Positions 57,939 through 64,000 of a stretch of 64,000 bases of DNA are shown in pieces. Origin of the DNA: Tricholomella constricta (taxonomy: Eukaryota; Basidiomycota; Agaricomycetes; Agaricales; Lyophyllaceae); assembly GCA_013368375.1 (NCBI GenBank), contig JAACJP010000023.1, positions 620,001 to 684,000 on the forward strand, read 5' to 3'. Under the pieces are notes generated by a model. That model searched no databases. It saw nothing but the letters and a program-made list of their open reading frames with translations, and was not told the origin of the DNA. A program made the translations under genes and the position numbers. The first letter of the stretch is position 1. The number at the start of each line of letters is the position of its first letter.

Positions 57939-57951
57939 AGAATAGTGTAAA
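57939..57951 (+). other. Self-primer binding site
   Basis: AGAATAGTGTAAA, 2 bp after the LTR, is the exact reverse complement of 57808-57820 in the LTR. This is the arrangement of Tf1-type self-priming, in which the folded-back RNA 5' end primes reverse transcription. It does not begin with TGG as most tRNA-primed sites do. Confidence 0.75.
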
Positions 57952-58062
57952 CCGGAGACCCGACGAAACCGACCGATCAGCCTCCGCGCCGAAACACGTG
58001 TCTGCTACACGCAACCCGTCCAGCGCGCGCCTGCTCCGATCGTCGCCCAGTCCCGTCTCGAG

Positions 58063-59283
58063 ATGTCCGACTTCGGTGAATTTGACACGCCTCCGTCTCC
58101 TGCTGCGCTCACGCCAGAGGAACGACTGGTGAGCCTTGAAACCGCAATGTCGGCTCTCTCACAATCCAACACCACCAACTCGGCCACCATGGACCGCATC
58201 GCCGCTCTTTTAGATACCATCGTTTTGGGGAACCCCTCCGCTGCCTCCCCAGCAGCACCTACGACCCCCGCGACGCCGGCGCAGCCCCTGCCGACGTCCC
58301 CTCCCCTTCCGCGATCGGGATCGCACATTCGGCCGTCGCCCCCTCCCGTGTACGACGGCGCTCGATCGGGCGGCCGCGCCTTCTGGAACGCGTGCCAGCT
58401 CTACTTCTCCCTGAGCGTCGGACAGTTCGCCGACGACCACGCCCGAATCAGCTGGGTGTTGTCATACATGCAACACGGTCGCGCCGCCGACTTCGTCGGT
58501 CGGGTCTTTCAGTATGGGTCGGTAAAGCGCGCATTCCCGACCTGGAAGGACTTCGCGTCGAACTTCGAAAAGGAGTTCTTCCTGTTCGACGAAGTCGCCG
58601 ACGCTGCGCTCACCCTTGAGTCGACAGCGTACTTCCAGAATGGGCGCACCATCGACGAGTACATCGACTCGTTCAAGGCGCTGTGGATCAAGGCCGACTA
58701 CCCAGACGGCCGCCATCTGGTCCTCAAATTCCGTCGGGGCATGGACCCGAAGCTCTCAAGGAGGCTTGGGAGCATCACCACGGGTCGGCCCGACGACTCC
58801 AAGATTGAGGACTGGCTAGCGATTGCCCGCTCCCAGGACTTCATCATGAGGACCGAGGAGGACTTCCACCGTCGGTCGGCTCCGACAGTTCCGACTGCGA
58901 GTCGCCCGACTGCCCCCATTCCGATGCCTGTGGTCGCGCCCATGCTCCGATGGCGAACCACTGCCCCACCGACCGCTCCCGTTCGTGTGTCGGCACCGGC
59001 GCACTCTCTCAGCACGCCCGTGACGCCGTCTCTTCCCCCAGGTGTCCCTATGGACATCGACCGGCTCCGCGGACGTCCTGTTCAGGACGACACCTGTCGT
59101 CGATGCAAGCAGCCGGGGCACTTCTGGCGCGACTGCCCAAAGCGCTTTGACCTGCGCCACATCATGCCAGAGGAACTGGATGAGCTGATCATGCAGCTAC
59201 TGGCGCGCAAGGATGCGATCCCAGCTGACCCGACTCCCGAGTCGGCCGACCCGACCGCCTTGGCCACGGAAGAGGATTTTTAG
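58063..59283 (+). CDS. Chromovirus Gag
   Basis: 406-residue capsid/nucleocapsid protein. An N-terminal coiled region (VSLETAMSALSQSNTTNSA) and a Pro-rich linker precede the capsid-like domain: PPPVYDGARSGGRAFWNACQ, SWVLSYMQHGRAADFVGRVF, ALTLESTAYFQNGRTIDEYI and DSFKALWIKADYPDGRHLVL. A second Pro/Ala linker ends at one CCHC zinc knuckle, CRRCKQPGHFWRDC, which binds the RNA. The stop TAG (59281-59283) follows five T residues. Pol lies in the -1 frame and overlaps from 59229. Confidence 0.93.
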   Translation: MSDFGEFDTPPSPAALTPEERLVSLETAMSALSQSNTTNSATMDRIAALLDTIVLGNPSAASPAAPTTPATPAQPLPTSPPLPRSGSHIRPSPPPVYDGARSGGRAFWNACQLYFSLSVGQFADDHARISWVLSYMQHGRAADFVGRVFQYGSVKRAFPTWKDFASNFEKEFFLFDEVADAALTLESTAYFQNGRTIDEYIDSFKALWIKADYPDGRHLVLKFRRGMDPKLSRRLGSITTGRPDDSKIEDWLAIARSQDFIMRTEEDFHRRSAPTVPTASRPTAPIPMPVVAPMLRWRTTAPPTAPVRVSAPAHSLSTPVTPSLPPGVPMDIDRLRGRPVQDDTCRRCKQPGHFWRDCPKRFDLRHIMPEELDELIMQLLARKDAIPADPTPESADPTALATEEDF

Positions 59284-62200
59284 TCGCACAACGGGTGAAA
59301 AGTACGCCCCCGTTGTCTAGTCGTAATCGGTTCGCCCCCCTATCTGTAGAGTACCCCAGTATACTTAATATTGCTGCTACTTCTACGGGTGAACCAATCG
59401 ACGAAGACGTACAATCCTCTCCTGACCAAACGCCATCTCCTTCGGTCGCTCCCACCGAGCCGACTGTACCGTCGCGTCGCGGACTACCGCGCTGGGAAAA
59501 GCGACTGCCCCGTCGCTTCGTGATCGCCGCCTCCCCCGACTCCTTATCCCTGTCGCTCAAGGTCGAGCTCGAGACCACCGACACCCAAGAGACGCATTCG
59601 CTCGCTGCCCTCGTTGACAGCGGGGCATCGGCCTGCTTCATCAACACTGCCTTCGTTGAAAAGCACAAGCTGAAGACGCGACGGCTGAATCGCCCGACAC
59701 GTGCCTACAATGTTGACGGAACCCCTAATGAGGCGGGTGCCATTGAATACGTCGTGGACGCAGTCTTACGTTACGACGGTCACTCCGAGCGCGTTCTGTT
59801 CGCGGTCGCGGGTATTGGAAAGCAGGATCTCATTCTCGGATTCACCTGGCTCCGAGACCACAACCCCGACATTGATTGGGCAACGGGAAAGGTGAAAATG
59901 AGTAGAGCGCCGACACGTTGCGACACCTGCAAGGTTGAAGTCAAGGAGGAGCGTCGTTCACGCACCAAGCTGCGAGCCGCCATTCGGGCTTGTCGGGCGG
60001 AAGGCATCCCGACAGTCGAGCCCGACCTGCGAGCCCCGACCTGCCCCTACGTCGAAGACGACTCCGACACCGACGAGTTCCTCCCCTACACTCCGATCAT
60101 GGAGGAACCCGATCCAGAGTCGGACGACTTCCTGGTGGAGACCTTCCTGAACGGCGATCGCATCTTTGCGACTGCGATCCACCCCCCTCCGACCGAAATG
60201 CACATTCGCGCCAGTCAAACGACATCGCAGCGACTCGCTGAGGCGCACGCCGCGAACTCTGCGCCTAAGTCATTCCGCGACGCCGTTCCGACCCACCTCC
60301 ACGACTTTGAGGACGTTTTCTCCAAGGTCGCGTTCGACGAACTCCCCGATCGCAAACAGTGGGATCACGCGATTGAGTTGGAGCCAGGCGCTTCGCCGTC
60401 CGGCACCAAAGTCTACCCACTGTCGCCAGCGGAGCAAGTCGAGCTCGATGCGTTCCTCAAGGAGAACCTCGAGTCGGGTCGGATCCGTCCGTCGAAGTCG
60501 CCCATGGCTTCGCCAGTGTTCTTCATCAAGAAGAAGGATGGTGCGCTCCGGCTGGTGCAGGACTATCGGACGCTCAACGCGCTGACGGTGAAGAACCGGT
60601 ACCCACTGCCGCTCATTAGCGAACTGGTGAACAACCTCCGCGGCGCGCGGTACTTCACCAAGCTGGACGTCCGATGGGGGTACAACAATGTTCGGATCAA
60701 GGAAGGCGACGAGTGGAAGGCAGCGTTTCGGACGAACCGCGGTCTCTTCGAGCCGCTCGTCATGTTCTTCGGCCTCACGAACAGCCCCGCCACATTCCAG
60801 ACCATGATGAATGACATCTTCCGCGATCTGATCGCCGAGGGTGTTGTTTGCGCGTACCTCGACGATATCTTGATTTACACCAAGACTCTCGAGGAACACC
60901 GTCGGGTCGCGCGACTCGTGCTGGACCGACTCCGCGAACATAAGTTGTTCCTAAAACCCGAGAAATGCGAGTTTGAACAGACCAAGGTCGAGTATCTTGG
61001 GCTGATCATCTCGCACGGGCAAGCGGAAATGGATCCGGTCAAGGTCGCTGGAGTGTCGGAGTGGCCGGCGCCGAGGAACAAGAAAGAGGTGCAAGCGTTC
61101 TTGGGCTTCACCAATTTCTACCGACGGTTCATCCAGGATTTCTCGCACCACGCCCGACCCCTGTTTGATTTGACGGGCAAGGACGTTGCCTGGCGCTGGG
61201 AAGCGTCGGAGCAGTCGGCCTTTGACCTCCTGAAGTCTGCGATCACGTCGCGACCGGTGCTTGCATTCCCCGACGACGACCGACCGTACCGCATCGAAGC
61301 TGACTCGTCCGACTTCGCGACGGGCGTGGTCCTGTCGCAAGAGTCGCCGTCCGATGGCAAGTGGCACCCGGTCGCGTTCTACTCGAAGAGCTTGAACGCA
61401 GTCGAGCGGAACTACGAGATCCACGACAAGGAGATGCTGGCGATCATCCGGTCTCTGGAGGAGTGGCGACATTTTGTGGAAGGCGCAAAGCACAAGGTGG
61501 AGATCTTGACCGACCACAAGAACCTTGAGTACTTCCTCACCGCGAAGAAACTCAATCGGCGGCAAGCCCGCTGGTCGCTCTACCTTGCCAACTTCGACTT
61601 TACCCTCCACCACCGTCCGGGACGCAGCATGGGCAAACCCGACGCCCTGTCGCGTCGCGCTGATCACGGCGACGGAAGTGGCGACAATGCCGACATTGTG
61701 CTCCTCAAACCCGAGTTCTTCGCGATTCGCGCGACCGAGGGTCTGGCACTGGTCGGAGAAGAAGACGATGTGCTGAAAGCGATCCGCAAGGGCAATCGCG
61801 ACGGTGCACAGGAGGACGCGGTCGCGAAAGCGGCACAACTGGTCAAGGCATCCAAGACTGCCGGTCGCTCCCTACGCTTTGGCGAGTGGGGGGAGGAAGG
61901 TGGTCTGCTCACGTTCCGTGGACGGATCTATGTCCCGAACGTTCCTGACCTCCGCCGACGCATTGTGGAGCAGCATCATGACTCCAAGGTCGCCGGTCAC
62001 CCGGGTCGCTGGAAGACGCTCGAGCTGGTGTCGCGCAACTACTGGTGGCCCCAGATGTCACGCTTCATCGGTTCATACACCAGCACCTGCGACATGTGCT
62101 TGCGCACAAAACCCCGCCGCCAACTCCCCGTCGGACAGCTGCAGCCGCTCCCAATTCCCGAAGGCCGATGGAATGTCGTATCGGTGGACTTCATCACCGA

Positions 62201-63320
62201 ACTCCCCGAGTCCAATGGCCACGACGCGATCATGAACGTCGTAGATTCGGTCGGAAAGCGCGCGCATTTCATCGCATCGCACACGACCTGTTCGGCCTTG
62301 GGAGCCGCGAACCTCTACCGTCGCCACGTCTGGAAGCTCCACGGTCTCCCAGATGCCTTTGTCTCCGATCGAGGTCCACAGTTCGTCGCCGAATTCACGC
62401 GCGAACTGTACCGACTCCTGGGTATCAAGCTGTCGGCTTCGACGGCGTACCACCCGCAGACCGACGGACAGACCGAGCGTGTCAATCAGGAGCTGGAACA
62501 GTTCTTGCGGGTCTTCTGCAACGAGCGCCAGAACGACTGGGAGGACCTCTTGCCCGACGCCGAATTCAGTTACAACAACCATGTACATTCGGCGACACAG
62601 CAGACCCCTTTCTTGCTCGACACTGGTCGGCATCCGCGCATGGGCTTCGAGCCTCGTCGGGGCGCTTCCAAGAACGAGTCGGCCGACGAGTTCGTGGAGC
62701 GCATGAAGGAAGCACAGGAGGAAGCCAAGGCGGCGCTTTCAAAGGCCAAAGACGACATGGAGCGGTATTACAATCAGCGACACGCCCCGACACCCGACTA
62801 CCAGCCGGGTGACAAGGTGTACTTGGACGCGACCGACATTTCTACGACCCGACCGTCTAAGAAATTATCGCATCGCTACCTTGGCCCTTTCGTCGTGCAA
62901 AGGCGAGTTGGCCCGCTCGCATACCGCCTCCTGCTGCCTCAGTCCATGAAACGCATCCACCCAGTCTTCCACGTCATAAAGCTTGTCCCCGCCGTCGCTG
63001 ACCCAATCGAAGGTCGACAGTCCGACCCTCCGCCGCCACCAGACATCATCGATGACGAACCCTACTACGAAGTCCACAAAATCCTCGACAGTCGCATCTT
63101 CCGCAAGAAACTTCAGTACAAGATCTTGTGGAAAGGCTACGGCTATGAAGAAGCTTCGTGGGAGCCCCGGGAGAACGTCGCCGCACCCGACCTGGTTCGC
63201 AAGTTCCACCGCGACAATCCTGATGCTGCGCGCCACATCCGTGGCATCTTCACTCTATCCCCCGCCGTCTTCGCCACCGTCACCCCGCACCGAGCCGTTG
63301 CGATTCAAAAGGGGGGGTGA
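59229..63320 (+). CDS. Chromovirus Pol: protease, RT, RNase H, integrase, chromodomain
   Basis: Polyprotein of about 1,340 residues. Aspartic protease: ALVDSGASACFINTAFV. Reverse transcriptase: VFFIKKKDGALRLVQDYRTL, KLDVRWGYNNVRI, and catalytic YLDDILIY. RNase H: YRIEADSSDFATGVVLSQ, EIHDKEMLAIIRSLEEW and LTDHKNLEYF. Integrase: zinc-binding HHDSKVAGHPG with CDMCLRTK, and the DDE core VDFITELPESNG, FVSDRGPQFVAEF, HPQTDGQTERVNQ with its Glu. C-terminal chromodomain: YYEVHKILDSRIF, LQYKILWKGYGYEEASWEPR. No in-frame stop interrupts it. The open frame starts at 59229, inside gag; no ATG precedes the protease, so expression by frameshift or readthrough is likely. The stop TGA 63318-63320 abuts the 3' LTR. 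Confidence 0.95.
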   Translation, partial: PDSRVGRPDRLGHGRGFLVAQRVKSTPPLSSRNRFAPLSVEYPSILNIAATSTGEPIDEDVQSSPDQTPSPSVAPTEPTVPSRRGLPRWEKRLPRRFVIAASPDSLSLSLKVELETTDTQETHSLAALVDSGASACFINTAFVEKHKLKTRRLNRPTRAYNVDGTPNEAGAIEYVVDAVLRYDGHSERVLFAVAGIGKQDLILGFTWLRDHNPDIDWATGKVKMSRAPTRCDTCKVEVKEERRSRTKLRAAIRACRAEGIPTVEPDLRAPTCPYVEDDSDTDEFLPYTPIMEEPDPESDDFLVETFLNGDRIFATAIHPPPTEMHIRASQTTSQRLAEAHAANSAPKSFRDAVPTHLHDFEDVFSKVAFDELPDRKQWDHAIELEPGASPSGTKVYPLSPAEQVELDAFLKENLESGRIRPSKSPMASPVFFIKKKDGALRLVQDYRTLNALTVKNRYPLPLISELVNNLRGARYFTKLDVRWGYNNVRIKEGDEWKAAFRTNRGLFEPLVMFFGLTNSPATFQTMMNDIFRDLIAEGVVCAYLDDILIYTKTLEEHRRVARLVLDRLREHKLFLKPEKCEFEQTKVEYLGLIISHGQAEMDPVKVAGVSEWPAPRNKKEVQAFLGFTNFYRRFIQDFSHHARPLFDLTGKDVAWRWEASEQSAFDLLKSAITSRPVLAFPDDDRPYRIEADSSDFATGVVLSQESPSDGKWHPVAFYSKSLNAVERNYEIHDKEMLAIIRSLEEWRHFVEGAKHKVEILTDHKNLEYFLTAKKLNRRQARWSLYLANFDFTLHHRPGRSMGKPDALSRRADHGDGSGDNADIVLLKPEFFAIRATEGLALVGEEDDVLKAIRKGNRDGAQEDAVAKAAQLVKASKTAGRSLRFGEWGEEGGLLTFRGRIYVPNVPDLRRRIVEQHHDSKVAGHPGRWKTLELVSRNYWWPQMSRFIGSYTSTCDMCLRTKPRRQLPVGQLQPLPIPEGRWNVVSVDFITELPESNGHDAIMNVVDSVGKRAHFIASHTTCSALGAANLYRRHVWKLHGLPDAFVSDRGPQFVAEFTRELYRLLGIKLSASTAYHPQTDGQTERVNQELEQFLRVFCNERQNDWEDLLPDAEFSYNNHVHSATQQTPFLLDTGRHPRMGFEPRRGASKNESADEFVERMKEAQEEAKAALSKAKDDMERYYNQRHAPTPDYQPGDKVYLDATDISTTRPSKKLSHRYLGPFVVQRRVGPLAYRLLLPQSMKRIHPVFHVIKLVPAVADPIEGRQSDPPPPPDIIDDEPYYEVHKILDSRIFRKKLQYKILWKGYGYEEASWEPRENVAAPDLVRKFHRDNPDAARHIRGIFTLSPAVFATVTPHRAVAIQKGG
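59277..59283 (+). other. Possible -1 frameshift site at gag stop
   Basis: A T5 run (59277-59281) is followed by the gag stop, sequence TTTTTAG. The pol frame is -1 relative to gag and open from 59229, so a one-base backward slip on the T run would fuse Gag with Pol. Alternatives are internal initiation or a single-base mutation in this copy. Confidence 0.5.
63305..63320 (+). other. Polypurine tract of chromovirus
   Basis: CAAAAGGGGGGGTGA directly precedes the 3' LTR. It also encodes the last codons and the stop of pol. Confidence 0.85.
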
Positions 63321-63824
63321 TGTCAGGGGAACTCTCGTTCACGCTCTCCGACGCTCACAGATCGTTCCCCGACTCACGCGCTCGCCCCTGACTGACCGAT
63401 CGCGATCCCGACCCGACGCTCCGACCCAAGCGTCGGTGTACATACTTACTCACTTCCTGTCGCTTCCCCTCACTCCCCGCGCGCGCCCGACGCCGATCCC
63501 GACCACCCGACATCCCGACGTCGGCTGCCCCGCCTCGTGCCCGTACCCTGGGCCACGAGGATCGGACAGCGTCGGGAACGTGTCCATACACGCGCCGCAC
63601 ACCATTCGTTACTATTACATGTACAGTACACTCTGGAGGACCGGCCCTCACGTCCTACACTCGTATATAGTCGGCCCCCTGGCATTTGGGAATCCTTTAC
63701 ACTATTCTCTTCGGATTCCCCCTTGCCAGGTAAGCCTTACTTACATTCGTTACTGTACATCAATATAACTTCGGATTCCCCCTTGCCAGTGCGATAGCGC
63801 TCCACTGTAAGGGTTGCCCTAACA
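63321..63824 (+). repeat. 3' LTR of chromovirus
   Basis: Same length and, by eye, same sequence as the 5' LTR, including TATATA and the 60-bp duplicated intron-like segment (63,709-63,789). Confidence 0.92.
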
Positions 63825-64000
63825 CACCTGCTCCTCCCTCAAGCTCTGAAGGCTCGGGCATCCCAAAGGTCTGCAAACCGCGCATGTACGACGGAACCAT
63901 CGGTCAGCTCAGTTTGTTCCTTTGAGAGATCAACAACGCCCTACACCTTCAATGTCGCTCTCTTCCTACGGACTACGACAAAGTTTTGTACTTCAGTTTT
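63825..64000 (+). pseudogene. Gag fragment of another LTR retroelement
   Basis: The frame through VCKPRMYDGTIGQLSLFL, a TGA stop, then EINNALHLQCRSLPTDYDKV reads like a capsid domain: 'K-P-x-x-Y/F-D-G-x', then 'L-P-T-D-Y-D-K-V-x-Y'. It differs from the chromovirus Gag. The stop most simply reflects CGA changed to TGA. The fragment starts directly at the LTR border and runs off the window. Confidence 0.55.

Larger units (their letters stand above)
57433..63824 (+). mobile_element. Ty3/Gypsy chromovirus, apparently intact
   Basis: Full-length element of 6,392 bp: 5' LTR 57433-57936, primer site, gag, pol with protease-RT-RNase H-integrase-chromodomain, polypurine tract, and 3' LTR 63321-63824. 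The two LTRs have equal length (504 bp) and look the same by eye, including identical translations of a frame on their minus strand. This implies recent insertion. Target-site duplication is not seen: left flank GGTCC, right flank CACCT. The order RT-integrase with a C-terminal chromodomain places it among chromoviruses. Self-complementary priming, as in Tf1, is indicated. Confidence 0.93.

Noticed and set aside
58210..58440. Frames antisense to Gag and Pol
   Set aside because: Shadows of GC-rich coding sequence; Arg/Gly-rich low complexity only.

Overview
The window is nuclear DNA of a filamentous basidiomycete, most likely a mushroom-forming agaricomycete. Genes are packed on both strands, and almost every gene is cut by GT-AG introns of about 45-100 nt. 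The protein families are fungal (Pil1 eisosome protein, Vam7-type SNARE, Stm1-like ribosome protein, Spp1-like PHD protein). The repeats are those known from Agaricomycetes: a KDZ DNA transposon, a chromodomain Gypsy element and a LINE. No tRNA, rRNA or CRISPR was recognised.

Positions 1-37,900 are a core, gene-dense segment of about 22 genes: a DUF7053-like fragment, a membrane-anchored methyltransferase, VAM7, an MTM1/SLC25A39 carrier, eIF4E, PIL1, a small membrane protein, cytosolic aspartyl-tRNA synthetase, mitochondrial aspartate aminotransferase, a Ser-rich protein, ELP5, a GNAT protein, a dienelactone hydrolase, a mucin-like membrane protein, TEF1, a PAS-kinase-like kinase, eL32, MEMO1, a tau55-like histidine phosphatase, an Stm1/SERBP1 protein, an SPP1/CFP1-like COMPASS subunit and LSM1. 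Several pairs share short divergent promoters. Aspartyl-tRNA synthetase and aspartate aminotransferase share one of only 192 bp. Many of these genes serve translation or RNA metabolism (eIF4E, AspRS, EF-1alpha, eL32, Stm1, Elp5, LSm1), but nothing shows that they form a functional cluster.

From about 38,000 to the end the window is accessory DNA. It starts with a decayed LINE. Next come a 192-bp LTR with its polypurine tract, gene remnants, and a 165-bp tandem repeat in two inverted arms. A KDZ-type DNA transposon of about 12.7 kb follows (44,718-57,414), with long terminal inverted repeats and five genes: a frameshifted KDZ transposase and four proteins of unknown function. One of these is cut by a solo LTR. 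The interior is peppered with about fifty CCGCGG palindromes, often extended to TCCGCGGA. Directly after it lies an apparently young Gypsy chromovirus (57,433-63,824). It has matching 504-bp LTRs, a self-complementary primer site of the Tf1 kind, gag and pol in different frames, and a C-terminal chromodomain. The last 176 bp are a broken gag fragment of another retroelement.

The least ordinary parts are the KDZ element with its palindrome density and cargo genes, the intron-like 60-bp duplication in the chromovirus LTRs, and the 165-bp (55-codon) inverted minisatellite beside the KDZ terminus.
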